Shown one piece after another: positions 26,661 to 35,131 of a stretch of 64,000 nucleotides of DNA. The notes beneath the pieces were generated by a model. It worked only from the letters and a program-made list of their open reading frames with translations, did no database searches and had not been told where the DNA came from. How positions within the stretch are numbered: position 1 is the first letter of the stretch; each line of letters begins with the position of its first letter. The translations under genes and the position numbers were made by a program. The stretch lies in the NCBI RefSeq assembly GCF_006874585.1, contig NZ_CP029762.1, forward strand, positions 403,922 to 467,921, given 5' to 3'. The stretch is from Sphingomonas sp. IC081 (GTDB lineage: Bacteria; Pseudomonadota; Alphaproteobacteria; Sphingomonadales; Sphingomonadaceae).

Positions 26661-27375
26661 GATCATGGCCGCCCTCAAGGGGCTGGGGCTCAAGGGCATG
26701 GTGGCGGCCTTCGATGATGCCGTCACCAACGGCATCCGCCGAGACAGAACGGTCATGGAGATGTTGGGCGACCTGTTGCGTGCGGAGACGGCGCACCGGG
26801 ATGCGGCATCGATCCGTTATCGCATGACCGCAGCCAAGCTTCCGGCGATCAAGGACCTGGATGGGTTCATGTTCGATGGCACGCCGATCAACGAAGGACT
26901 GATCCGCTCGCTTCATACGGGCTCGTTCCTGCCGGAACGGCGCAATATCGTGCTGATCGGCGGAACAGGCACGGGCAAGACTCATCTGGCTCTCGCCATC
27001 ACCGCCGCAGTGGTGCGCGCCGGTGCCAGAGGCCGATACTTCAATACGGTCGATCTGGTGAACCGGCTTGAGGAAGAGGCTCGCCTGGGCAAGGCCGGCA
27101 GCCTTGCCACCCAACTCTCGCGGCTTGATCTCGTGGTGCTTGACGAGCTCGGCTACCTGCCGTTCGCCCGGTCCGGTGGCCAGATGCTCTTCCACCTGAT
27201 CAGCAAGCTCTACGAAAAGACCTCGGTCATTATCACGACCAATCTCGCCTTCGGCGAATGGCCGAGCGTCTTCCACGACCCCAAGATGACCACCGCTCTT
27301 CTCGATCGCATCACGCACCACTGCGACATCATCGAGACGGGCAATGACAGCTGGCGGTTCAAAAACCGGAACTGA
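26647..27375 (+). CDS. istB: IS21-family helper ATPase IstB
   Basis: The protein has 242 residues. A DnaC/DnaA-like AAA+ core shows Walker [12 protein letters not shown] (about residues 105-115) and Walker [13 protein letters not shown]. IstB multimerises on target DNA and directs IstA. It starts inside the end of istA (ATG at 26647, overlap 14 bases), the standard IS21 coupling. From 27376 to the end of the element about 200 bases hold no gene beyond terminal repeats. Confidence 0.95.
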   Translation: MQRHEIMAALKGLGLKGMVAAFDDAVTNGIRRDRTVMEMLGDLLRAETAHRDAASIRYRMTAAKLPAIKDLDGFMFDGTPINEGLIRSLHTGSFLPERRNIVLIGGTGTGKTHLALAITAAVVRAGARGRYFNTVDLVNRLEEEARLGKAGSLATQLSRLDLVVLDELGYLPFARSGGQMLFHLISKLYEKTSVIITTNLAFGEWPSVFHDPKMTTALLDRITHHCDIIETGNDSWRFKNRN

Positions 27376-27575
27376 GCCGAAAACCCCTTCCCCCGGACCC
27401 CCATCCCCGGCGGTTAACCCGGTGGGTCAACAGGGACCTCCCACGGACGCCGCCGCCAGCACACCTGACGGTGCGCGTCGTCGTCCGTGGGCCCCTCCTA
27501 TCGACTACCGGGATAACCGCCAGACTACCGAAAGGTGGGGTCAATATTGGGCGCCGATAGGGGGTCAGTTTTGCG

Positions 27576-27674
27576 CGCCGGTTGACAGCGCTGGGCGATG
27601 GCAAGGCCGATACCGGCCGTCGATCCGGTGACGAGGGCGGTCTTTCCGGTGAGTTTGAGGTCCATCTGGGGCAT
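27576..27674 (-). pseudogene. Short-chain dehydrogenase/reductase, N-terminal stub
   Basis: The first 30 or so residues read MDLKLTGKTALVTGSTAGIG and then LAIAQRC, the TGxxxGIG cofactor motif of SDR enzymes. The rest is missing because the IS21-family element abuts at about 27575. AAGGA lies nine bases before the ATG at 27665. The LysR gene at 27783 is divergent and was probably its regulator. Confidence 0.8.
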
Positions 27675-27782
27675 TCCTTTACGTCGGGGGGAGAGGGATG
27701 ACCGGAAGATAGGCGAAGTCGGCATTGATGATTAGATCGAGGCAATGCATCTTAGAAGTGCATTGGAATCACGAGTAAGGCC

Positions 27783-28676
27783 ATGGACAACCGCTTAGGC
27801 GACATGCAGATTTTCCTCGCCGTGGCGCAGTCGGGCAGCTTTGCCGGTGCCGCTCGGGCCCTTCGGCTGACGCCGTCCGCGGTCAGCCGGGCGATCTCCC
27901 GGCTGGAACTCCGCCTCGGCGTGCAGATGGTGAGCCGGACCACGCGTGCCTTGTCGCTGACCGCCGAAGGCGAAGTCTATCGTGAGCGCGTCTCCGGGCT
28001 CATCGCCGAAGTTGACGAAGTGGAGCGCGGCTTCATGGCAAACGAGGAAGCCCCGAGGGGGCCGCTGCGCGTCAACGCCTCGGTGCCGTTCGGGACCCAG
28101 TGCCTGCTGCCGATCCTGCCGCGCTTTCTGGCCCGCTATCCGGCAGTGCGGGTGGAACTGGCGCTGGCCGATGAACTGGTCGACCTGGTCGAGGCGCGCG
28201 CGGACATCGCGATCCGCATCGGCCCGCTGCGGGACACCGGGCTGAAGGCCAAGAAGCTGGCTCGCAGCGCCATGGCGCTGGTGGCCAGTCCCGCCTACCT
28301 TGAGGCGCGGGGCATGCCGGGCCACCCGCGCGACCTCGCCCGGCACGCCTGCCTCCAGTTCAGCTTCCGTCGCTCGCTCGACAGCTGGCCGTTCCGCATC
28401 GATGGTGCGCTTGTCCAGCGGTCGGTCGAGGCCGCGTTCCTCGGCAATTCGGGGGAGGTGGTACGGCTCATGGCGGTCGCCGGCGGCGGGATCGCCCGGC
28501 TCGGGCAGTTCCACGTCGCCGCCGATCTGGCGGCGGGGCGACTGGTGGAAGTTCTCGGCGCCTTCAATCCCGGTGATCACGAGGAGATCCACGCGCTCTA
28601 CGTTGGTCATCGGCGCATGGCCTCGCGCATCCGCGCCTTCCTGGATTTTCTCGACGCGGAGCTGCGGTTCATCTAA
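27783..28676 (+). CDS. LysR-family transcriptional regulator
   Basis: The protein has 297 residues. The helix-turn-helix (FLAVAQSGSFAGAARALRLTPSAVSRAISRLE, about residues 11-42) and effector domain (from RGPLRVNASVPFGTQCLLPIL) are complete. It is divergent from the SDR stub, so its original target has been destroyed by the IS21-family event. In the promoter space AATGCA (27744-27749) and TGCATT (27759-27764) form an inverted repeat that might be its operator. It is also the nearest complete regulator to the three promoters with the shared 29-bp motif; a link is possible but untested. Confidence 0.9.
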   Translation: MDNRLGDMQIFLAVAQSGSFAGAARALRLTPSAVSRAISRLELRLGVQMVSRTTRALSLTAEGEVYRERVSGLIAEVDEVERGFMANEEAPRGPLRVNASVPFGTQCLLPILPRFLARYPAVRVELALADELVDLVEARADIAIRIGPLRDTGLKAKKLARSAMALVASPAYLEARGMPGHPRDLARHACLQFSFRRSLDSWPFRIDGALVQRSVEAAFLGNSGEVVRLMAVAGGGIARLGQFHVAADLAAGRLVEVLGAFNPGDHEEIHALYVGHRRMASRIRAFLDFLDAELRFI

Positions 28677-28809
28677 CGCTTTTCGATATTATCGAACATT
28701 TGGATTTATATTATCGCGATTTCGCGAAAACCTGAAAAGGCGCATCTGCATCTGCGAGCCGGACGTCCGATGAGGCGCAGCCTCCGGTACCCCATGCAGG
28801 AGCAGTGCC

Positions 28810-28986
28810 ATGACCCGGATGATCGAGAACCTTCATGAACGCGCCCGGCCTTATGCCAATATGGCCCAGCCGGTGATCATCGCGCTGAGCACGGCGGGTC
28901 TGACCGGCGGGACGATGGCCGCACTGGGCCTGATTGCCGATCACGCCTGGCGCCGCCGCAAGGCCGGAAGCGCGCTCGTCAACTGA
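28810..28986 (+). CDS. Small membrane protein, 58 residues
   Basis: The ATG at 28810 is preceded by AGGAG at seven bases. The product has a charged N-terminus (MTRMIENLHERARP), one hydrophobic segment (about residues 22-43, with GLTGGTMAALGLIA) and a basic tail (WRRRKAG), the pattern of a single-pass inner membrane protein. I do not recognise a family. A factor-independent terminator follows at 29053. Upstream, 28684-28693 carries CGATATTATC, the core of the motif shared by three neighbouring operons. Confidence 0.6.
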   Translation: MTRMIENLHERARPYANMAQPVIIALSTAGLTGGTMAALGLIADHAWRRRKAGSALVN

Positions 28987-29052
28987 ATAGCTCCTCCGCC
29001 GGGCTCGTCAGGCGCGGGACCACGACCCCAATCACGACACGCCATTGTCACC

Positions 29053-29085
29053 CCGTCGGCACGGTATGCCGGCGGGTGTTTTTTT
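29053..29085 (+). terminator. Factor-independent terminator
   Basis: CCGTCGGCA (29053-29061) and TGCCGGCGG (29067-29075) form a 9-bp stem with one G-T pair, followed by GTG and seven T residues. It terminates plus-strand transcription from the LysR/small-protein side. Confidence 0.8.
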
Positions 29086-29126
29086 GCCCGGCGCACCGCC
29101 GGGCATAAACAGGGTGCGGCCCGGGT

Positions 29127-29155
29127 GGGTGCGGGCGCCAGGCCCGCACCCTTTT
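29127..29155. terminator. Hairpin between convergent units
   Basis: GGGTGCGGGC (29127-29136) and GCCCGCACCC (29142-29151) form a perfect 10-bp stem, with TTTT on the plus strand. It directly follows the stop codon of the minus-strand DUF1275 gene and may serve both directions. Confidence 0.65.
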
Positions 29156-29859
29156 CATACCTTGTGAGGCAAGGCCGAGACCGGATCGCGGGCGAACAGC
29201 GCCGTGCTGCCGACCACCAAGATGCTGGCCACGACCAGCGGTACCGCGAGGTTGAAGCGCAGCAATGCCGCGCCAAGGGCCGCGCCAAGGAAGATCGACA
29301 GCACCGCCGCAAAACGCCGCGCGAAGTTGGGAGAGGCCGAACGGCCGGTCTGGTCGGCGGCGATGCCGGTAATTGTCAAGGTCAGCACGGTGGTGGTGAG
29401 ATCCGGAACCTTCAGGGCACGGATCGTGGCGTTGCGCAGGCCCATTGCGAAGCCCGTCAGCACGATCACCGTCAGCACGGCCGCTTCCGGCGCCTGGGCT
29501 GCGACGTCGATGGTCAGCGCGACCAGCGCGGCAGCGAGAAGCAGGCTGCCTTCGACAACCGCAGCGCGCAGAAGCCAGCGCCGCAGCGGCAAGGCGGCAT
29601 GGGCGCGGGCTAGCTTGCCCGCCCCCCATGCGCCGCCCATGAAGGCCAGCAGCGCCATGACCGCAGGCAGAACCTTGAAGCCGGGCGTGCCGACCGCGGC
29701 GAATCCGAGGAACACGACATTGCCGGTCATGTTGGCGGTGAAGACCTTGCCGAGCCCCAGCACCGACGCGGCGTCGACGAGGCCGGTGGTGGCGGACAGC
29801 AGCAACAGCAGCCGTGGGAGCGAAGAGGATGAGCTTGGTGGAGGCGGTGTTGCTGTCAT
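29155..29859 (-). CDS. DUF1275 (YoaK-like) integral membrane protein
   Basis: The protein has 234 residues and about six hydrophobic helices. ATTGLVDAASVLGLGKVFTA and ANMTGNVVFLGFA near the N-terminus, GFAMGLRNATIRAL, and LTLTITGIAADQTG are the conserved blocks of DUF1275. The function of this inner membrane family is not established; a transport role has been supposed. An ATG with GGAG nearby gives a Pro/Ser-rich cytosolic lead. Its promoter contains one copy of the 29-bp motif (29924-29952), also found before the two operons downstream in the window, so it probably shares their regulator. Confidence 0.88.
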   Translation of the reverse strand: MTATPPPPSSSSSLPRLLLLLSATTGLVDAASVLGLGKVFTANMTGNVVFLGFAAVGTPGFKVLPAVMALLAFMGGAWGAGKLARAHAALPLRRWLLRAAVVEGSLLLAAALVALTIDVAAQAPEAAVLTVIVLTGFAMGLRNATIRALKVPDLTTTVLTLTITGIAADQTGRSASPNFARRFAAVLSIFLGAALGAALLRFNLAVPLVVASILVVGSTALFARDPVSALPHKV

Positions 29860-29923
29860 GGCGATCTCCGGGGGGGAAAGAGAGGTAGTGCCGCAGGTCT
29901 AGGTCCATGCCGCAATGGCCGGT

Positions 29924-29952
29924 ATCCGCATAAGATCGTTCGTTTCGTTCGA
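29924..29952 (-). promoter_or_regulatory. Shared 29-bp motif, copy 1 (before DUF1275 gene)
   Basis: Plus-strand order is ATCCG, one base, ATAA, one base, ATCG, nine bases, TTCGA. All 18 fixed positions match those at 32809 and 36835. An 18-bp palindrome, TCGTTTCG-TT-CGAAACGA (29940-29957), overlaps it. The motif ends 64 bp from the start codon. Confidence 0.75.
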
Positions 29953-29968
29953 AACGATGGAATGCCGA

Positions 29969-31342
29969 TCAGAACCGGAAGTTGCTTTCGAGACCAAGCA
30001 TGCGGATCGTTTTGGCGGAGCCGGTCTCGCGGATGAAGCGGCCGGGGGCAAAGGCGGAAAGCGATGCGGAAAGTTCGAGTTCGGCCGTCGCCTGCCAGGC
30101 GAGCGTCGCTTCCACTTCCTTGCCGACGAATTTCGCGCGGCTGTTGCCGGCATCGCGGATCAGGTTGCCGGGGATGTCGTATATCCCGTCTTCCCGCGAA
30201 TAGCGCCAATAGGCCATGGCGGCGAAGCTGGCCGAGACATCCGGCGCCAGCTGCATGCCAAGCGAGGAATAGACATTGACGATGTTGTAGGGGCCGACCG
30301 GCGAGAGTTCGCCGAAATACTTACCCTTGGGGAATAGCGCATTGAACGTGCCGAGCCGGTTGTCTGACCGGTTCCTGTCGCCGCTGACGACATTGACGCG
30401 CAGCGTGAGATCGGGCGTCAGCGGGGCGTCCGGGAAGGCACGGCCGAGTTCGGTGCCGAGCGTCCAGGCCGAGATGGGCCCGTCCGCAAAGCGGCCGAAC
30501 TGGTAGACGCCCTCGACGTTCCAGTGCCAGTCATCCTGCTTGCCGTGCCAGCGTGCGCCAAGGCTGTGGCGGGTTTCGGTGCCGGTGCGGGTGCCCCAGT
30601 GCGCCGCATCGTTGCGGTAGCCGAGATAGTAGAGGTCGAGCGTCGGCAGCGTGGCATAGGCGCCCCAGAGCGACTTGTCAGGCGAGGTGCGGTCGTTGAA
30701 ATCACCCTTGCGTGCCTGAACGGGCTTGACCGCGAGCAGGCTGACGGTGGCCGCGCCCAGCGTGACATTCGTGCGCAGGCCATCGAAGGCGAGCGGCACG
30801 TTGGGGCCGTAGCGGGTGCCGATCAGCCGCTCGGTGCCGAGCGAGAGCATCTGCCGCCCGGCGCGCAGGGTGATCGCGCCGAGGTCGGCCTCGACGAAAC
30901 CTTGCAGCAGGTCGACGCCGGTGCCGTCCACCGGGCCCGGCGAGGGCGCGACGCTGGCCGATGTCGAGGCGATCGGCTGAACGAAGGCCCGCAGCTTGCC
31001 GACATGGAGATCGGCATAAGGCAAGGCGCGAAACCAGACGTAGCTGTCGTTCGGCGCCTCAGCGCCGCCCCAGAGGTTGTTCTCCAGATTTTCGTTGCGC
31101 ACACGCAGTTCGATGCCGGTGGAAAGCCAGACGTCATCGCTGATGGGGATGTACTTGAATTGCCCGGTCCAGTGGTGCGCGCGCTTTTCGGTATCGGCGA
31201 GGTCCGACCAGTCTTCGTCGTAGCGGGTGATCGAGAGGGTAGGCGCCTGCCATGCCTCGGTGGGTTCGGCCTGCGCGGCCGTTGGTGCCATACCCGGCAG
31301 GACTGTGGCCGCGAGCAATGCCAGCGGAAGAAACCTAGGCAC
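29969..31342 (-). CDS. Alginate-export-type outer membrane porin
   Basis: The protein has 457 residues with a signal peptide ending at AAQAEP and a beta-rich body ending in phenylalanine (LESNFRF), as in outer membrane barrels. Blocks such as STGIELRVRNENLENN, AFVQPIAS, QGFVEADLG, RAGRQMLSLGTERLIGTRYGPN and FNALFPKGKYFGELSPVGPYN are characteristic of the alginate-export (PF13372-like) family; many members outside Pseudomonas are channels for organic acids or aromatic compounds rather than alginate exporters. A GTG at 31342 overlaps the end of the DoxX gene by eight bases. It is the last gene of a three-gene operon. Confidence 0.85.
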   Translation of the reverse strand: MPRFLPLALLAATVLPGMAPTAAQAEPTEAWQAPTLSITRYDEDWSDLADTEKRAHHWTGQFKYIPISDDVWLSTGIELRVRNENLENNLWGGAEAPNDSYVWFRALPYADLHVGKLRAFVQPIASTSASVAPSPGPVDGTGVDLLQGFVEADLGAITLRAGRQMLSLGTERLIGTRYGPNVPLAFDGLRTNVTLGAATVSLLAVKPVQARKGDFNDRTSPDKSLWGAYATLPTLDLYYLGYRNDAAHWGTRTGTETRHSLGARWHGKQDDWHWNVEGVYQFGRFADGPISAWTLGTELGRAFPDAPLTPDLTLRVNVVSGDRNRSDNRLGTFNALFPKGKYFGELSPVGPYNIVNVYSSLGMQLAPDVSASFAAMAYWRYSREDGIYDIPGNLIRDAGNSRAKFVGKEVEATLAWQATAELELSASLSAFAPGRFIRETGSAKTIRMLGLESNFRF

Positions 31343-31763
31343 TGCGCTGCGCCCGGTAAGCAAGGATCGCGACCAGAATGAACCCGCCGACAAGGCCCAT
31401 ATGCTCGAAGAAGGCGTTGGTGGCGCCGAAGCGCTCGGGACCGGCGGGCATGGCCCAGAAGGCATTGGCGACCAGCGCGGCGAAGAAAGTGAATACGCCG
31501 AGCATGCCTGCGCCCAGCCAGACGAGACGGCCCGTCAGGATCAGCAGGGGGGCGATCAGTTCCACCGCGATGGTGAGCGCCGCCCAGAGCGCGGGAGGCG
31601 TCAGGCCGAAGTGGGCCTGTTCCGCCACGGCGCCGGGCCAGTCGGTCAGCTTGGTAAGTCCGCCGACGAGGTAAGCGCCCACCAGCAGGAGGCGGGCGAG
31701 GAACCCCGTCGGTGCGAAGTCCAGCACCGATGCAACGAATTTGGGAGTACCGGTGCCGGACAT
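31335..31763 (-). CDS. DoxX-family membrane protein
   Basis: The protein has 142 residues and four hydrophobic segments. FLARLLLVGAYLVGGLTKLTDWPG and the helix VELIAPLLILTGRLVWLGAGML fit the DoxX family. Members occur with redox enzymes or quinone-linked systems, and their exact role varies. The gene starts four bases after the VOC gene stop and overlaps the porin gene, so all three are made together. Confidence 0.85.
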   Translation of the reverse strand: MSGTGTPKFVASVLDFAPTGFLARLLLVGAYLVGGLTKLTDWPGAVAEQAHFGLTPPALWAALTIAVELIAPLLILTGRLVWLGAGMLGVFTFFAALVANAFWAMPAGPERFGATNAFFEHMGLVGGFILVAILAYRAQRSA

Positions 31764-31766
31764 GGC

Positions 31767-32672
31767 TCAGTTCACCTCGCCGGAATGAATCTCGGCGATG
31801 TAGCCGCCGGGGAAGCGGACGATGGCAGCTTGACGCTTGCCCGTCGTGTAGGGCGCGACCAGCGTTTCCACGCCGGCTGCCGAAGCCTTGGCAAGCGTTG
31901 CGTTGAGGTCACCGACCGCATAGCCGGTCATGTCGCGGCCATAGGGCCAGGGCAATTGGCCGTCCGAGACGTAGACCACCATCTTGCCGTAGCCGCTGGT
32001 GATCGCGACGCGGCGGATGGTCTTGCCGGGTTCGCCGATCTCGGCGCCATTGGCGGCCTTGTCGTCGGCGGTGATCTTGGCCTGGGCGAAGCCGGTCCAG
32101 CTCTTGATGAAGGTATCGGCGGCATCGACGGTCAGGTAGATGCGGTTTTCCGGCACGGTTTCGAGCGGGGTGTAGCTCGGCTTGGCGGTGTGCCAGTAAA
32201 GCTGCATGTTCACGCCGCCCGGCCATTGGATCACGGAATCCCGGCCGATCGGATCGGGGAAGGTTTCCAGACGGCGCACGGCGCCATGGCTGACTGCGGA
32301 CTTCACCGCGGCGTCGAGGTCGGTGACCAGATAGCCGGTGCGCTCATCGCCGAAGGGGTAGGGGATCGGCGTCTTGAAGCCGAAAACCGAGACGGTGCCC
32401 GCCGGCGTCAGCACCAGCTGCGACTTGGTGAGGCTCTTGGTCGGCGTCACCTGGAATTCGCCCTGCTTGCTGGTGGTGCCGCCGAATGTGGCGACGAAGC
32501 TGGAAACGAACGTGTCGAACTGATCCTGCGGGACGTAGACGTGGGTGGTGTCGTACTGCGCGCCGACCGAATAGTCGGCCGAGGCGGCGGCAGGCTTGGC
32601 GATAGCGGCGGGAACTGCGATCGGGCTGGTGGCGATCACGGCAGCGGCGAAGAGGAAGGCAAAGCGCTTCAT
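31767..32672 (-). CDS. Exported two-domain VOC (glyoxalase/bleomycin-resistance fold) protein
   Basis: The protein has 301 residues with a signal peptide cut near AIAKPA. Two paired VOC-like modules are visible: residues about 35-160 (YDTTHVYVPQDQFDTFVSSFVATFGG, GYLVTDLDAAVKSAVSHGA) and 165-300 (RIYLTVDAADTFIKSWTGF, GYAVGDLNATLAKASAAGVE, ending FPGGYIAEIHSG). Export is unusual for this mostly cytosolic metal-enzyme fold; the periplasm is its likely site. The reaction is unknown. It leads the operon VOC-DoxX-porin. GGAG precedes the ATG, and the shared 29-bp motif lies 137 bp upstream. Confidence 0.82.
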   Translation of the reverse strand: MKRFAFLFAAAVIATSPIAVPAAIAKPAAASADYSVGAQYDTTHVYVPQDQFDTFVSSFVATFGGTTSKQGEFQVTPTKSLTKSQLVLTPAGTVSVFGFKTPIPYPFGDERTGYLVTDLDAAVKSAVSHGAVRRLETFPDPIGRDSVIQWPGGVNMQLYWHTAKPSYTPLETVPENRIYLTVDAADTFIKSWTGFAQAKITADDKAANGAEIGEPGKTIRRVAITSGYGKMVVYVSDGQLPWPYGRDMTGYAVGDLNATLAKASAAGVETLVAPYTTGKRQAAIVRFPGGYIAEIHSGEVN

Positions 32673-32808
32673 CGAAGGTCTCCTGAGGGGCGTTTCTCGG
32701 GGGCGAGTTTCATCGTCGTCTCGGACTGCTCCTCCCTGTTCTGGCCCCATATTCTGGGGATGGGCGGAGCTTCCGGGATCGGTGTAGGGCGCAGACGAGC
32801 GGCTATCG

Positions 32809-32837
32809 ATCCGAATAATATCGTTCGATATGTTCGA
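32809..32837 (-). promoter_or_regulatory. Shared 29-bp motif, copy 2 (before VOC-DoxX-porin operon)
   Basis: It has the same fixed positions as the copies at 29924 and 36835: ATCCG, one base, ATAA, one base, ATCG, nine bases, TTCGA. The palindrome ATATCG-TT-CGATAT (32818-32831) lies within it. Confidence 0.75.
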
Positions 32838-32855
32838 GATTATGGAAATGTAGCT

Positions 32856-32889
32856 GATGTGGCCCCTCCTCGCCCGGAGGGGCCGCATC
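32856..32889 (-). terminator. Stem-loop just after the amidohydrolase gene
   Basis: GATGTGGCCCCTCC (32856-32869) and GGAGGGGCCGCATC (32876-32889) form a 14-bp stem with one G-T pair and a six-base loop. It starts three bases past the stop codon of the minus-strand gene. No T-run follows. Confidence 0.6.
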
Positions 32890-32892
32890 GGA

Positions 32893-34836
32893 TCAGACGG
32901 CCCAGCAGCCGCAGCCGAGCGAACCCCAGAAGGTCTGGACATCGGCTGCGGGAACATTGGCGCCCAGCGCAGCGGCATGGTCGTGGCCGTGGACGCCGCA
33001 GGAACTGGCACAGCCGCAGGCCGAGGCCAGCTTCTGCTTGGCTTCGGGCGTCTGGTAATAGCCGCCGAACGTGGCGACCGGCGACCAGTCCGGCATCGGG
33101 CGCGGCAGTTCCGGCGCGAGCGGGCGATAGTCGCCCTCGCCATGCACCACCTTGCCGCCCAGCAGCGTCAGGATCGAGCGGATGTGGACGATCTCATTGT
33201 CGGGCACGCTGAAGTAATCGTCGGACAGCAGTGCGAGGTCGGCCAGCTGGCCCGCCTTGATCTGGCCCTTCTTGCCCACTTCGTTGGAGAACCAGGTGTT
33301 CTCGTGCGTCCACATGCGCAGCGCCTTCTCGCGGCTGACGCGGTTGTCGCCGCGATAGAGCGAGAGGCCGCCCACGGTGCGCCCGGTGACCAGCCACGAG
33401 AGCGAGACCCAGGGGTTGTAGCTGGCGACGCGGGTAGCGTCGGTGCCGCCGCCCACGGGGATGCCGGCAGCCAGCATCCGGGCGATCGGCGGCGTGCGTT
33501 CGGCCGCCTTGGCGCCGTAGCGCTCGAAGAAGTATTCGCCCTGATAGGCCATGCGGTGCTGCACCGCGATGCCGCCGCCGAGCGCGGCGATGCGGTCGAT
33601 ATTGCGGTCCGAAATGGTCTCGGCGTGGTCGAAGAACCAGTTGATGCCCTGTAGCGGGATGTCGCGGTTGACCTTCTCGTAGACGTCGAGCGCGCGGCCG
33701 ATGGTTTCGTCATAAGTGGCGTGAAGGCGCCAGGGCCAGCGATGCTCGGCGAGCAGGCGGATGACGGGTTCCAGATCGCCTTCCATGCTGGGCGGCATGT
33801 CCGGGCGTTCGACGCGGAAATCCTCGAAGTCGGCAGCGGAATAGACCAGCATCTCGCCCGCGCCGTTTTGGCGATAGGTGTCGTCGCCCTGTCCGGGGCT
33901 GACTTGCTTCACCCAGTCCGAGAAGTCCGCGAGTTCCTCCTTCGGCTTCTGCGTGAAGAGGTTGTAGCTGATGCGCACGGTCAGCTGGTCTTCGGCGTGG
34001 AGCTTCTCGATGATGTCGTAATCGTCGGGATAGTTCTGGAAGCCGCCGCCCGCGTCGATCACCCCGGTGACGCCCAGTGCGTTGACTTCGCGCATGAAGT
34101 GGCGGGTGGAGTTGAGCTGGTACTCGGGCGGTAGTTTGGGGCCCTTGGCGAGCGTCGAATAGAGGATCGTCGCATTGGGCTGGGCGAGCAGCAGGCCGGT
34201 GGGGTTGCCGGCGGCATCACGCACGATCTCACCGCCCGGCGGGTTCGGCGTGTCCTTGGTATAGCCGACGACGCGCAGCGCGGCAGCGTTCAGCAGCGCG
34301 CGGTCGTAGAGGTGCAGGATGAAGACCGGTGTATCGGGGGCGACGGCGTTCAGTTCCGCGATGGTCGGCAGGCGCTTCTCGGCGAACTGGTGCTCGGTAA
34401 AGCCGCCGACGACGCGGACCCACTGCGGGGCGGGGGTGTTGTCGACCTGCCTCTTCAGCATTGCCATCGCCTCTGCCAGCGAGGTCACGCCGTCCCAGCG
34501 CAGCTCCATGTTGAAGTTCAGGCCGCCGCGGATGATGTGCATGTGGCTGTCGATGAGGCCGGGGATCAGGCGGTGGCCCTTGGCGTCGATCACGACGGCG
34601 CCTGGCGCGGCGGCTTCGCGTGCTTCCTGCTCGCTGCCCACGGTCAGGAACTTGCCGTCACGGATGACTACCGCTTCGGCTTGCGGGTTCTCGCGGTCGA
34701 GAGTGGTCACTTTGGCGTTGACGATGATCGTATCGGTCATGGGGGCTTCCTTGGATCGGACGGTCTGGCTGGTGAGCATGGAGGGCAGCAGGGAGGTGGC
34801 CGCCGCTCCGAGGAATGTATGGCGGCGGGTGATCAC
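32893..34836 (-). CDS. Amidohydrolase (YtcJ-like metal-dependent hydrolase) with Cys/His-rich tail
   Basis: The protein has 647 residues. The metal-binding HxH is in GLIDSHMHIIRGG (H98, H100), further histidines lie in WRLHATYDE and INWFFDHAETI, and the late aspartate is in VGGGTDATRVASYNPW, so this is an amidohydrolase-3 enzyme. A GTG at 34836 overlaps the XapX stop as GTGA and gives an RRHTFLG twin-arginine-like leader; the ATG at 34740 with AAGGA is a cytosolic alternative. The last 45 residues contain five cysteines and a VHGHDH cluster (ACGCASSC, GCGC), which may bind a metal. The substrate is unknown. It is the last gene of its operon. Confidence 0.85.
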   Translation of the reverse strand: MITRRHTFLGAAATSLLPSMLTSQTVRSKEAPMTDTIIVNAKVTTLDRENPQAEAVVIRDGKFLTVGSEQEAREAAAPGAVVIDAKGHRLIPGLIDSHMHIIRGGLNFNMELRWDGVTSLAEAMAMLKRQVDNTPAPQWVRVVGGFTEHQFAEKRLPTIAELNAVAPDTPVFILHLYDRALLNAAALRVVGYTKDTPNPPGGEIVRDAAGNPTGLLLAQPNATILYSTLAKGPKLPPEYQLNSTRHFMREVNALGVTGVIDAGGGFQNYPDDYDIIEKLHAEDQLTVRISYNLFTQKPKEELADFSDWVKQVSPGQGDDTYRQNGAGEMLVYSAADFEDFRVERPDMPPSMEGDLEPVIRLLAEHRWPWRLHATYDETIGRALDVYEKVNRDIPLQGINWFFDHAETISDRNIDRIAALGGGIAVQHRMAYQGEYFFERYGAKAAERTPPIARMLAAGIPVGGGTDATRVASYNPWVSLSWLVTGRTVGGLSLYRGDNRVSREKALRMWTHENTWFSNEVGKKGQIKAGQLADLALLSDDYFSVPDNEIVHIRSILTLLGGKVVHGEGDYRPLAPELPRPMPDWSPVATFGGYYQTPEAKQKLASACGCASSCGVHGHDHAAALGANVPAADVQTFWGSLGCGCWAV

Positions 34837-35105
34837 GCCTCGCCCTTGTGGTCGGAGGTGCGGCAGGGGAACTTGTCGCCCGGCAAGCGGCCGAGAACGT
34901 GCTTGCGGCAGTCGGTCTGGACGAACTGGGCGACTTCCTCGTGCGCCCAGATCTTTTTCGCCAGCGGCACGATCTGCTCGCCGAGCAGGATACCGAGAAG
35001 CCCGATCAGGGCAATCATCGGCGGGGCCGGCGAACGGACACCGAGGAGACTGTAGACCACGCCCACCAGCAGCCCGGCAGCAATCGAGAGAAGGTAGGGT
35101 TTCAT
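34833..35105 (-). CDS. XapX (DUF1427) domain small membrane protein
   Basis: The protein has 90 residues. The first 45, with AAGLLVGVVYSLLGVRSPAPP and ALIGLLGILLGEQ, are the two-helix XapX domain. The rest is a soluble tail with two cysteines (TDCRKH, FPCRT). The family has no settled function and commonly sits beside amidohydrolase and hydrolase genes like those here. It is cotranscribed with both neighbours and overlaps the amidohydrolase start by four bases. Confidence 0.85.
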   Translation of the reverse strand: MKPYLLSIAAGLLVGVVYSLLGVRSPAPPMIALIGLLGILLGEQIVPLAKKIWAHEEVAQFVQTDCRKHVLGRLPGDKFPCRTSDHKGEA

Positions 35106-35131
35106 GGCTCGGTCTCCCCGGTGGCTCTGGG

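Larger units (their letters stand above)
25042..27575 (+). mobile_element. IS21-family insertion sequence
   Basis: The 2.5-kb element carries istA and istB. The left end has GCAAAATTGACCCCCTT (from 25043) and a second copy AAAATTGACCCCCTT (25078 onward); the right end has the complementary GGGGGTCAGTTTTGC and an inner GGGGTCAATATT. Such multiple terminal repeats are typical of IS21. No target duplication is visible, and the flanks are halves of two different genes, which suggests a deletion next to the element. Confidence 0.9.

Noticed and set aside
27744-27764. AATGCA-N9-TGCATT as the operator of the LysR gene at 27783
   Set aside because: Position is right, but arms are short and a T-N11-A pattern is too frequent to be decisive; kept only as a remark in the gene entry.
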